The notes beneath the pieces are model-generated. The model saw nothing but the letters and a program-made list of their open reading frames with translations. It was not told the DNA's origin and made no database searches. A program made the translations under genes and the position numbers. DNA of 64,000 nucleotides from Bartonella bilalgolemi (lineage in GTDB: Bacteria > Pseudomonadota > Alphaproteobacteria > Rhizobiales > Rhizobiaceae). Positions 51,890-61,219 of the stretch are shown here, piece after piece. Within the stretch, counting starts at the first letter, position 1. Each line of letters starts with the position of its first letter. The stretch lies in contig NZ_JAMCOF010000006.1 of assembly GCF_023500045.1 (NCBI RefSeq), forward strand, positions 50,299-114,298, written 5' to 3'.

Positions 51890-53012
51890 TTAATTAATAT
51901 CGTTCAATTTTTTTCCGTGAACACGTTGAGCAAGTGCTGCTTCTATAAATGTATCTAAATCACCATTGAGTACAGTTTGTGGATCAGTATTTTCAACTCC
52001 TGTACGCAAATCTTTAACAAGCTGATAGGGCTGAAGAACATAAGATCTGATTTGATATCCCCAGCCAATTTCTGTTTTAGAAGCCTCAACTGCGTTAGTT
52101 TCTTCTTCTCGTTTTTTGAGTTCTTCTTCATAAAGACGTGCGCGTAACATCGACCAAGCTGTTGCTCTATTTTTATGTTGAGAGCGCTCCGTTTGACACT
52201 GAACAACAATACCAGTTTTTATATGCGTAATACGTACTGCGGAATCTGTTGTATTAACATGTTGCCCTCCAGCTCCTGATGCACGATACGTATCAATACG
52301 AACATCTGCTTCTGATAGATCAACTTCAATATTTTCATCAACAACCGGATAAACCCAAATGCTTGCAAAAGAGGTATGTCGTCTTGCATTTGAGTCATAT
52401 GGCGAAATACGAACTAAACGATGAACACCTGATTCAGTTTTTAACAAACCATAAGCATTATGTCCTTTTACAAGAATAGTAGCTGATTTTATACCTGCTT
52501 CTTCACCATCATGAATTTCTAGTACTTCAACTTTCATTTTATGCTGTTCAGCCCAACGAGTGTACATACGCAAAAGCATAGAAGCCCAATCTTGGCTTTC
52601 TGTTCCCCCTGCTCCAGCATGAATTTCTAAATAAGTATCGTTTGAATCTGCTTCTCCTGAAAGAAGCATCTCAATTTGTCGCTTGTCTATTTCGCTTTTA
52701 AGTTGACGTATTGTATTTTCAGTTTCAGCAATAATTCCTACATCATTTTCTTCTTCACCCATTGCTATTAGCTCGATACAATCCTCAAGCTTTTGTGTGA
52801 ACAACTGAGTGCTATTCACCGAATCTTCGAGATTTTGACGTTCACGCATCATATCTTGTGCTTTTTGTGCATCATTCCAAAGCAATGGATCTTCTGCTTT
52901 TTGATTGAGATATTCAAGGCGTTTTAGTGATTGCTCCCAGTTAAAGATGCCTCCTTAGCAAACTAATCGCCTGCTGAATTTCATCGACTAATGTCTCTAT
53001 TTCTGCTCTCAT
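51890..53012 (-). CDS. prfB: Peptide chain release factor 2 (with programmed +1 frameshift)
   Basis: A start at 53012 reads 23 codons (MRAEIETLVDEIQQAISLLRRHL) to an in-frame TAA at 52943-52941; a +1 shift on the preceding CTT joins the main frame (NWEQSLKRLEYL...), which runs to 51890, giving about 373 residues, the usual RF2 length. The main frame has the GGQ motif in RASGAGGQHVN and the tripeptide region as RISPYDSNARRHTSF. RF2 frees peptides at UAA and UGA. The site lacks the usual UGA; see the separate entry. It converges on bcp. Confidence 0.95.
52940..52955 (-). promoter_or_regulatory. Programmed +1 frameshift site of prfB
   Basis: Read on the minus strand the order is AGGAGG (internal Shine-Dalgarno, 52955-52950), CAT, CTT (slippery codon, 52946-52944), TAA (stop in frame 0, 52943-52941) and C. 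This is the classic RF2 autoregulation design, except that the stop is TAA and not TGA. Reading on from the T-skipped frame gives AAC TGG GAG. Confidence 0.9.
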
Positions 53013-53165
53013 AATTTAATACCTTAGTCATTATTTTTTTAATAATAATTTTTTTGAATTTTTTATTCTAATAATTTTACAAAATTATTTATTACATCTC
53101 AATTATGAATAACACGGCGAATATTATTCATATCTGTTACCCTATCAAAAGAATTTCTTTTCAAA

Positions 53166-55646
53166 TTAATATAATCCACCGCCACCATCTTGAAGAGCTT
53201 TATTAACTTGTGGAGAAGTAGTGATGGCTGGAATCCCTTCTTGAAAAAAGTCTGTTCCACCAATCACTTGATATATATCAGCCGGGCCAGTTCCTGGTTT
53301 AAATGCTTCTATGATAACATCATTATCTCCTGCTTGAGCAAGCATGCCTGTTTTGCGATTAATTGGCATTAAAATCATATCTTCTGGCACTTTAAACGGC
53401 ACATCTGGTTTACCTTGCAGAGCCGCTTGTATAAATTCACCAAACACTGGTATTCCTAATGAACTTCCTGTTTCCTTATATCCCAATGAAGCTGGTTGAT
53501 CATATCCCATGAAAACACCAACAACAAGGTCAGGTGTAAATCCTATGAACCATATATCTTTAGAATTATTGGTTGTACCTGTTTTACCAGCGATGTGCCG
53601 ATTAAGATAACGTAAACGTGCAGCTGTACCACGTTGAACAGCCCCTTCCATCATAGATGTAATTTGATAAGCCGTCATAGAATCAAGAACTTGATCTCGT
53701 TCATCGATTAATGTCGGTTCGCTTTGATTATCCCAGGATTGAACATTACAATTTTCACATAGACGGTTATCGTGACGGTAAATAGTTCTGCCATAACGAT
53801 CTTGAATTCGATCTATAAGAGAAGGTTTAATAGAACGTCCACCATTAGCAATAACTGAATAAGCTGTTACCATTCGTAAAAGCGTTGTTTCTCCAGCTCC
53901 TAAAGCCATGGGAAGATAAGGTTGCAATTTATCTGTAAGGCCAAAACGCTCTGCATATTCAGCAACAATAGACATACCCATATCATTGGCAAGCCGCACA
54001 GTCATAAGATTACGAGAGTGTTCAATTCCATAACGTAATGTAGAAGGTCCTGCAAATGTACCACCATAATTTTTAGGTCGCCAGATTTGCCCATTAGTTT
54101 GACGTACTTCAACGGGACCGTCTAAAATTACTGATGCTGGTGTATATCCATTATCGAGCGCTGCGGCATAAACAAAGGGCTTAAAAGCAGAACCTGTTTG
54201 GCGATAAGCTTGCGTTGCACGATTAAATTGAGATTCAGAAAAGGAAAATCCTCCTACCATTGCAAGAACACGTCCTGTATGAGGTTCCATAGCAACAATA
54301 GCCCCTTCAATTTTGGGAATTTGTTGTAAACGATAAGTATCATTCCTATTTGATATTTTTTCGACAAAAATAACATCTCCAACTTGCAAAACATTCGATA
54401 GACTCTGAACAGTTTTCCGATAACCATTTTTGTCAATAACACTTAATGCCCATTTTGATTCAGATTCGGATAATGTAGCAATTTCTTTTTTTTGTGATAA
54501 TAAACCTGAATTTTGATGCCGTGGCTGTAAACCAATTTTTACTGTATTAATGTCAGTAGAAAGAACAACCGCTAAACGCCATTCCGGTACATCATTTAAT
54601 CCAGCAATACCTTTGAGTACAATATCCCAATCATCTTGGATATTGATATGTTTATAAGGCCCACGCCATCCTTGCAAACGATCAAATCTAATTAAACCAT
54701 TTCTCAAAGAACGTTGCGCAATAAGCTGAAAATTTGGATCAAGTGTTGCACGAACTGAAAGCCCACCCTCATAAAGTGTTGTAGCTCCATAGAGATTCAT
54801 TAAATGACGGCGTATTTCTTCAGTAAAATAATCAGCAGCAAAAACATAGCTATCACGACCACGTATCACTGCTCCCAAAGGCTTTTCTTTAGCTTTCTCA
54901 CCTTGTTCTAGCGTTACATATCCATTTGCAACCATTCTATCTATAACCCAATTTCTCCGATCAACGGCTCGCTGTATATGCTTGAATGGATCATAATTTG
55001 CTGGACCTTTAGGAAGAGCAGCCAAATAAGCACATTCCTCTAAAGTAAGCTCACTCACAGGCTTATTAAAATAGGTCAATGAAGCTGCTGCAACACCATA
55101 AGTACCGCGACCAAGATAAATTTCATTGAGATAAAGTTCAAGAATATGGTCTTTTGAATAAGTTTTCTCAATACGCATTGCTAAGATGGCTTCTTTTAAT
55201 TTACGTTCAAGTGTTGCATCTGAACTTAAAAAAAAGTTTTTAGCAACCTGCTGTGTAATAGTTGAAGCTCCTTTTGGACGTTGGCCAGAACCAATATTCA
55301 TAATGTTTTTGATTAGAGCTCTAGAGAGTCCAGCAGGATCTAAGCCAAAATGATGATAAAAATTTTTATCTTCAGCTGAAATAAAAGCTTCTTTAAGAAT
55401 TTTTGGTATTGATTTGATAGGTAAATAAAGGCGATATTTATTGGCAAATTCGGCCATCAGATGACCATTTGCAGCATGAACACGAGTCATCACAGGTGGC
55501 TCATATAATGAAAGAACCTCATAATCAGGAAGCCCTTTAGCTTGATTAGAAGTCAATATTACCCACATCACTGTTCCACAAAGCGCAATAACTTTAGAAA
55601 AATTCAAAAAACATCTAAAAAAAATTATCATTGAAATGGGTATCAC
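53166..55646 (-). CDS. mrcA: Penicillin-binding protein 1A
   Basis: An 826-residue class A PBP. A membrane anchor near residues 5-35 is followed by the glycosyltransferase domain (EDKNFYHHFGLDPAGLSRAL, QVAKNFFLS, LNEIYLGRGTYG) and the transpeptidase domain with SxxK in TGSAFKPF, SxN in EHSRNLM and KTG in AGKTGTTNNSKD. An inserted domain lies between them. It polymerises and crosslinks peptidoglycan. It is the neighbour of an AmiC-type amidase on the same strand, and the two may share a transcript. Confidence 0.96.
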   Translation of the reverse strand: MIPISMIIFFRCFLNFSKVIALCGTVMWVILTSNQAKGLPDYEVLSLYEPPVMTRVHAANGHLMAEFANKYRLYLPIKSIPKILKEAFISAEDKNFYHHFGLDPAGLSRALIKNIMNIGSGQRPKGASTITQQVAKNFFLSSDATLERKLKEAILAMRIEKTYSKDHILELYLNEIYLGRGTYGVAAASLTYFNKPVSELTLEECAYLAALPKGPANYDPFKHIQRAVDRRNWVIDRMVANGYVTLEQGEKAKEKPLGAVIRGRDSYVFAADYFTEEIRRHLMNLYGATTLYEGGLSVRATLDPNFQLIAQRSLRNGLIRFDRLQGWRGPYKHINIQDDWDIVLKGIAGLNDVPEWRLAVVLSTDINTVKIGLQPRHQNSGLLSQKKEIATLSESESKWALSVIDKNGYRKTVQSLSNVLQVGDVIFVEKISNRNDTYRLQQIPKIEGAIVAMEPHTGRVLAMVGGFSFSESQFNRATQAYRQTGSAFKPFVYAAALDNGYTPASVILDGPVEVRQTNGQIWRPKNYGGTFAGPSTLRYGIEHSRNLMTVRLANDMGMSIVAEYAERFGLTDKLQPYLPMALGAGETTLLRMVTAYSVIANGGRSIKPSLIDRIQDRYGRTIYRHDNRLCENCNVQSWDNQSEPTLIDERDQVLDSMTAYQITSMMEGAVQRGTAARLRYLNRHIAGKTGTTNNSKDIWFIGFTPDLVVGVFMGYDQPASLGYKETGSSLGIPVFGEFIQAALQGKPDVPFKVPEDMILMPINRKTGMLAQAGDNDVIIEAFKPGTGPADIYQVIGGTDFFQEGIPAITTSPQVNKALQDGGGGLY

Positions 55647-55786
55647 TCTCTTTAGAATTTATCAGAAGGAACATACTTTATTTATCGCTAATGAAATGTA
55701 ATTTTTATTAATATTGAGACAAATATAAGACTATTATTTATTTTCATATAAGATATTAATATTGTTTACTCTATCTCCCCATATAT

Positions 55787-57016
55787 TTAAAGAGATTGTA
55801 TAGTTTTCTGTCGATCTGCTGCAAATTGATGAATGGAGTTAGCAATAGCTGTAACCATTTTTTTTCTCCATTGAGAATCATTTAATAATCGTTCATCTTC
55901 TTTATTAGATAAATAACCTATCTCTATCAAAATAGAAGGGATATCTAAAGCTTTTAAAACTAAAAAATCAGCATATCGATGAGGTTTATTTATTAAATTG
56001 ATTTTATTTTTTGATAAATTTAAAATAACGCAATTAGCAAAATCGATCGAAAATATCTGAGTTTCACGTCGAATAAGATCAATTAAAATATCTGTAACTT
56101 CAGCTGTTTCTTCTGCTATTAATCCATCAAGAAAATCTACTTTATTTTCATGATCAGCTAAAGACTTTGCAATAGCGTCAGAGGCTTTATCAGAAAGAGT
56201 ATATACTGTAACACCACGAAGAGAAGGAATATTAATACTATCTGCATGAATGGATATAAAAAGATTAGCATCAAAATCTTGTGTTTTTTTGACTCTTTCG
56301 CTTAACCTTAAAAATTCGTCAGAATCACGTGTTAAGATAACGTGAATATTAGAGTCTTTTTTTAATTCATCCCGTAACGCACGAGCAAAAACAAGTGTTA
56401 TATTTTTTTCTAAAACTCCAGTAACACCTTGTGCTCCACTATCAATTCCACCATGACCAGGATCAAGAACAACGCGAAAATGATTTTCTGAACTTATTCG
56501 TTTTTTTATATCATGATAAATTTTTTCTTGATTTTGTAGTGATTCGTTAAAAGCTTTCTGTGAACTTTGAGTAATATCAATTAATATTTGCCATAAGCCA
56601 TTATCTAATTTTTCTACTCTACTATTTTTTATAGAAAAGGCAGTTTTACTCGTAAGAATAATACGTGAAGATCGCGTATCAGAAAAATCATAATGTACAT
56701 CTAATAGCATATCTGACAAAATATTTTTGTTGTTTAGAGATTTATCTTGCGTTGAAAAATCAACTATAGGTAAATTAATAACCAAACGCGTAGGCGTATT
56801 TAAAATCTCTAAATGAAAATTTGGTTCAGCATTAAAAACTGCAATAATACGTGTAGACGAATTAACATTAACGGTTTGCAAATTAATAAGTTTTAATGCA
56901 TTAGCAGCTTGAATATGAAGCTGAAACATTAAAAAAAACAGTAAATAGCATACAAGATGCAAAAAAACATTCCTATAACCAATTTTTGGTTTTTTATTAA
57001 AGAATCGTCCAATCAT
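55787..57016 (-). CDS. amiC: N-acetylmuramoyl-L-alanine amidase, AmiC type
   Basis: A 409-residue periplasmic amidase. After a signal segment (about residues 17-40) comes an AMIN domain (about 45-150) and the Amidase_3 domain: VVLDPGHGGIDSGAQG with His188, a Glu in LEKNITL, FISIHADSI and the catalytic LIEIGYLSNKEDE. The enzyme cuts the stem peptide from glycan strands at division. Peptidase activity usually needs an EnvC/NlpD partner, none of which is in the window. Confidence 0.95.
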   Translation of the reverse strand: MIGRFFNKKPKIGYRNVFLHLVCYLLFFLMFQLHIQAANALKLINLQTVNVNSSTRIIAVFNAEPNFHLEILNTPTRLVINLPIVDFSTQDKSLNNKNILSDMLLDVHYDFSDTRSSRIILTSKTAFSIKNSRVEKLDNGLWQILIDITQSSQKAFNESLQNQEKIYHDIKKRISSENHFRVVLDPGHGGIDSGAQGVTGVLEKNITLVFARALRDELKKDSNIHVILTRDSDEFLRLSERVKKTQDFDANLFISIHADSINIPSLRGVTVYTLSDKASDAIAKSLADHENKVDFLDGLIAEETAEVTDILIDLIRRETQIFSIDFANCVILNLSKNKINLINKPHRYADFLVLKALDIPSILIEIGYLSNKEDERLLNDSQWRKKMVTAIANSIHQFAADRQKTIQSL

Positions 57017-57591
57017 AAGTGAAATGCTTTTTTGTATTCGCTATTAATTTTAAAGTATATATTATTTTTTCAATTTAAGCGTTGAATCTTTTAGCCACAA
57101 ATATCAAAAAAATCAAATTTAAGACAGTGATTATATTGTATTATTCAGAAATTACATTATTACTTGCCAAAAGCATAATATCAACATAAAAGAATATATT
57201 AAGATTCTTAGGTGATGTAACCATCTAGTATTGGTAAAATTATTGATAATTCATATTAAGTTGTCTTTAAAAGGTTTATCGCATACTATGCGTTTGTGCT
57301 TTTTATAAGTAAAAAGTCTTCATTCCTCAATACAGTAGGATTGCGTGATTTAAGATTCATTGGTTTGGTTATCCGAACTATTATTGAAATTGTTTTGCCG
57401 GAGACTTAAAAATATGAGTCATATAAGACAGACAAGAGCAATGAAAGTAAATGCTGTAATGTGTTTGCGTATGGCAGTCTGTTTTGCTATATCGGCCCCC
57501 CTTTTTTATGGCAGACAGCCCTTTATTTTTGCAAATAGTTATACTGTTTATTTAAATAAGGTTATACATGTCGCCTTCAGGATTTTAACTT
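57017..57591. other. Upstream region of rne, including a possible leader
   Basis: About 575 bases between the divergent amiC and rne. A hairpin with a 9-bp stem (one mismatch), GGCAGTCTG at 57473-57481 with CAGACAGCC at 57512-57520, is followed by CTTTATTTTT. Long structured leaders are typical of rne, which regulates itself by cutting its own mRNA. A 99-codon frame at 57360 runs into rne out of frame and is not called. Confidence 0.5.
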
Positions 57592-60192
57592 ATGTCAAAC
57601 AAAATGCTTATCGATGCCTCTCATCCAGAGGAAACACGTGTTGTTGTCGTTCATGGTAATAAAATTGAAGAACTTGACTTTGAGTCAGAACATAAAAAAC
57701 AACTTAAAGGAAATATTTATTTAGCGCGTATTACGCGTATAGAACCATCGCTGCAAGCTGCTTTTATTGAATATGGTGGTAATCGCCATGGCTTTTTAAC
57801 CTTTGCAGAAATTCATCCCGATTATTATCAAATTCCTGTTGCCGATCGCCTTGCTCTACTTGAAGAGGAGAAAGCTGCTATTAATGAAAATTATGAGGAT
57901 GCTCCCATTGAGGAAACAACTCTAAATAAAAAACGCTTAAAAAAAATAAATAAAAATAATAATGTTATAGCAACGAATATTGAAAATGATATTACATCTG
58001 GAGAAATTATAGCTGATGATGTTGAAGAAATATTGGATTTTTCCAATGATGATATCGAAATGGTTGGAGCAGAAGATGCACTTGAAGAATTACCGGCCTA
58101 TCCGCGTAAACAAGGGCGTCAATATAAAATTCAAGAAGTTATTAAACGTCGTCAAATTTTATTAGTTCAAGTAATCAAAGAAGAGCGTGGTAATAAAGGT
58201 GCAGCACTCACAACTTATTTGTCTCTAGCGGGTCGCTATTCTGTTTTAATGCCTAACACAGCTCGAGGTGGTGGTATTTCACGGAAGATTACTAATATAC
58301 AAGATCGCAAACGTCTTAAAGATATTGTAAAAGAACTAGAAGTTCCCAAAGGTATGGGAGTTATTTTACGAACAGCTGGAGCAAATAGAACAAAGGCTGA
58401 AATTAAACGTGATTATGAATACCTCATGCGCCTATGGGATACTATTCGCACCTTAACACTTAAATCAACTGCGCCGTGTTTAATTCACGAAGAAAGTAAT
58501 CTTATAAAACGTTCTATTCGTGATCTTTATGATAAAAATATTAATGAAATTCTTGTTTCAGGAGATCAAGGATATCGTGAAGCTAAAGACTTTATGCGCA
58601 TGCTCATACCAAGTCATGCGAAAGTTGTTCAACCTTATCGTAATCCTACTCCTATTTTTACGCATTATGATATCGAAGCTCAGCTTGATAAAATGTTGCA
58701 TCCGCAGGTTAGTTTAAAATCTGGAGGTTATTTAGTAATTAACCAAACAGAAGCACTCGTCGCTATTGATGTAAATTCTGGTCGTTCTACTAAAGAGCAT
58801 TCTGTTGAAAAAACAGCATTACAAACCAATCTTGAAGCTGCAGAAGAAATAGCACGCCAATTACGTTTACGTGACCTTGCAGGTTTAATTGTAATTGATT
58901 TCATTGATATGCTAGAAAATAGGAATATTAAGCTTGTTGAAAAAAAGTTAAAAGATTGTTTAAAGAACGATCGCGCTCGTATTCAGGTTGGTCATATCTC
59001 ACATTTTGGTCTTATGGAAATGAGTCGTCAACGTATTCGTGTATCCGTTCTAGAAAGCACTACACAACCTTGTCCGCATTGCGCTGGAACTGGAAATATA
59101 CGCTCTGAATCATCGGTCGCTTTACATGTTATGCGTTCAATTGAAGAATATCTACTCCACAATTCACAATATAATATTATTGTACGCACGCCCGTAACAA
59201 TAGCACTCTACGTACTAAATCATAAACGCCATATTCTTGTTAATTTAGAAACACGTTTTGGGCTCAGTATTAATATTGAAGCAGATGATAATGTTGGAAC
59301 ACAACATTTCACTATTTCTAAAAGCTTAATAGCAAAAGGAGATCCTTTTTCTTCAACAGTTATTGAAGATAATGATATACAAGAAATTGAAAATGCTGTC
59401 TTAATTAAAAATAAAACCGTTGAAAACAACAAACGACATCAGCGTAAAAACCACCAGATTGAATCTAATAATGATAGTATTTCTTCTGCTACTGATAAAA
59501 ATGATACTTCCAATGATGAAGACACCCATCGCCGCGGACGTCGTCGTGGACGCCGTGGGGGACGGCGTAATCAGAGTAATAATTATAAGTCTCGTGTCTC
59601 CTATGCAGAGCCTGTTGGAGATTTTGCTAAGAAAGCTTTAGAAGAAATTAAAGCAGAATATCGCCAGCATTATAATATTCCAGCTGCTGAGACTGTTGGA
59701 TTTAATAAAGACAGCCACTATAAAAGCCATTTAAGCAGTACACAGCAAAATGAAATTATAGAAGGCCGTACTGCTATTAAATCCAAAAAGCGTAATGTAA
59801 AATCTTCAAAAGTTTTACAAAATAAACAAGTCCTTACAAAGGACGAAAACATAACAACACCGAAACAAGAACTTGTTGAGGAAAAGTTAGTTACCAAATC
59901 TAATCGGAAAAGTAAAATAAAAGAAATAAATGAACTCGCGAATGAAGTGATTTCTACAAATACAAAAAAATTAACATTGAAAATACGAAGAAAAATAGAA
60001 ACTAAAAAATCTGTACAAACGACTGAAATGACAGAACAAGAACCTGTAATTGAAAAAAATGTTGAACATATTTCTTCTTCAGTTGCGACAACATCTACTG
60101 AACCTATTGTGACATCATCAGAAGCTGAAACTAATAAAAGAACTGAGCGTATAGGTTGGTGGAAACGTAAAGGTTTTTTCTCAAAAAAATAA
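57592..60192 (+). CDS. rne: Ribonuclease E
   Basis: An 866-residue endoribonuclease. The S1 domain starts near residue 35 (GNIYLARITRIEPSLQAAFIEYGG) and is split by an acidic insertion at about residues 90-165. The DNase I-like catalytic part has Asp393 in AIDVNSGRS and Asp in VIDFIDMLE; the zinc link is Cys494 and Cys497 (CPHCAGTG). The C-terminal half (from ~600) is disordered with an arginine-rich patch (RGRRRGRRGGRR), which likely binds RNA and degradosome partners. Confidence 0.96.
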   Translation: MSNKMLIDASHPEETRVVVVHGNKIEELDFESEHKKQLKGNIYLARITRIEPSLQAAFIEYGGNRHGFLTFAEIHPDYYQIPVADRLALLEEEKAAINENYEDAPIEETTLNKKRLKKINKNNNVIATNIENDITSGEIIADDVEEILDFSNDDIEMVGAEDALEELPAYPRKQGRQYKIQEVIKRRQILLVQVIKEERGNKGAALTTYLSLAGRYSVLMPNTARGGGISRKITNIQDRKRLKDIVKELEVPKGMGVILRTAGANRTKAEIKRDYEYLMRLWDTIRTLTLKSTAPCLIHEESNLIKRSIRDLYDKNINEILVSGDQGYREAKDFMRMLIPSHAKVVQPYRNPTPIFTHYDIEAQLDKMLHPQVSLKSGGYLVINQTEALVAIDVNSGRSTKEHSVEKTALQTNLEAAEEIARQLRLRDLAGLIVIDFIDMLENRNIKLVEKKLKDCLKNDRARIQVGHISHFGLMEMSRQRIRVSVLESTTQPCPHCAGTGNIRSESSVALHVMRSIEEYLLHNSQYNIIVRTPVTIALYVLNHKRHILVNLETRFGLSINIEADDNVGTQHFTISKSLIAKGDPFSSTVIEDNDIQEIENAVLIKNKTVENNKRHQRKNHQIESNNDSISSATDKNDTSNDEDTHRRGRRRGRRGGRRNQSNNYKSRVSYAEPVGDFAKKALEEIKAEYRQHYNIPAAETVGFNKDSHYKSHLSSTQQNEIIEGRTAIKSKKRNVKSSKVLQNKQVLTKDENITTPKQELVEEKLVTKSNRKSKIKEINELANEVISTNTKKLTLKIRRKIETKKSVQTTEMTEQEPVIEKNVEHISSSVATTSTEPIVTSSEAETNKRTERIGWWKRKGFFSKK

Positions 60193-60201
60193 TTAATAAA
60201 G

Positions 60202-60229
60202 AACCGCTATAAAATATTTTATAGCGGTT
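60202..60229. terminator. Bidirectional terminator between rne and the IalB-family gene
   Basis: A perfect 28-base palindrome: the 14-base arm AACCGCTATAAAAT is mirrored exactly by ATTTTATAGCGGTT. Downstream on the plus strand is a short T-run; on the minus strand it is followed by a T-rich stretch. It sits between two genes read towards each other. Confidence 0.75.
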
Positions 60230-60281
60230 TAAATAGATGAATATTAAAAGATAAATTGAAAACCTTTTAAAAATTTTTTCT

Positions 60282-60899
60282 TTAATTCACTGTTTGTTTT
60301 GCTTTTTCTTGTTCAGCTTTCATGCGATCTTCAATCTCCTTTTGCTTTGATTGAATAACTTTTTGTAATTTCATTTGTTCTTCTTGAAAAGCTTTTTCAT
60401 CTATACCAGGGCCTGTATATGCGCCAGTAAAACCCTTAAGAGAAAATTCTATAGGGTTAGCTGTTCCACGCACATTAACTGTAGTGACAACCATTTTTGA
60501 ACCGGCTTTCATAGCAGAAATTAGCTTATCATCTAAAACATCGTTGGCAATACAGCTAGTTGCATTACAAACAATATAAGGAATTTTTTTAGAGAAATCA
60601 TTTCCAACTTGAATATGAACACCTTCTGGTAACAAACGCCCCGTAGGTATTTGAAGGCCTATGCGCCGTTCATTTTGTTTGCCTTTTATTTCGACTAAAT
60701 TAATAGCTGTCAAAGGCTGACCGGTATCTGATACAACTGTGTTCATCGTATTACAAATATCAACATCATGCTGTTTGTTGCAAACTTTATACCATCCTTG
60801 AGATAAACTCTGTGCATTTACTGGAGTATGGATGGCAAGAAAAAAAGCAACAGCTCCAGCTAACACTGAAACAAAAAAGTAAGTATTTTTATGCGACAT
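60282..60899 (-). CDS. Invasion-associated locus B (IalB) family protein
   Basis: A 205-residue secreted protein. A signal peptide ends near HTPVNAQS (residue ~30). The IalB core follows with WYKVCNKQHDVDICN, a GLQIPTGRLLPEGVHIQVG stretch, PYIVCNATSCIA (disulfide-forming cysteines) and FSLKGFTGAY. The last ~40 residues form a highly charged helix (EEQMKLQKVIQSKQKEIEDR). IalB of Bartonella bacilliformis takes part in invasion of red cells, but IalB-family proteins are widespread in alphaproteobacteria, so a virulence role is not shown. Confidence 0.88.
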   Translation of the reverse strand: MSHKNTYFFVSVLAGAVAFFLAIHTPVNAQSLSQGWYKVCNKQHDVDICNTMNTVVSDTGQPLTAINLVEIKGKQNERRIGLQIPTGRLLPEGVHIQVGNDFSKKIPYIVCNATSCIANDVLDDKLISAMKAGSKMVVTTVNVRGTANPIEFSLKGFTGAYTGPGIDEKAFQEEQMKLQKVIQSKQKEIEDRMKAEQEKAKQTVN

Positions 60900-61219
60900 G
60901 ATTAAGCTAATCCTTTCAATACGCCTTCAGAACAATTTCTAAGATATAATAATTTTCAGATAGGACATTAAATATAATTTTCAATTAAGTATAATTAAAT
61001 TACAGAATGGTATTTCTCTATTTTATTTACTTTAGTCCAAAGAAAAAAGTAAAATCTAGAATTAAGAAAGCTCATTGAATAACTAATTAACTTTTTATAT
61101 ACTATGTATAGCACATTTTTTTATCTTATTAGCTTTTTTTTTCAAATTGATGCATAAAATATTCTAATCTTTGAAATAAAATTAAAGAATCGTTGTTAGA
61201 TTATAATGAAAAAAAAATT
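60900..61219. other. Intergenic region between the IalB-family gene and the peptide-binding protein
   Basis: About 320 AT-rich bases between divergent genes; both promoters should lie here, but I cannot fix the boxes. Confidence 0.45.

Noticed and set aside
57360..57659. A 99-codon frame running into the start of rne
   Set aside because: It overlaps the well-supported rne start in another frame and lacks any conserved motif; the region is better read as the rne leader.
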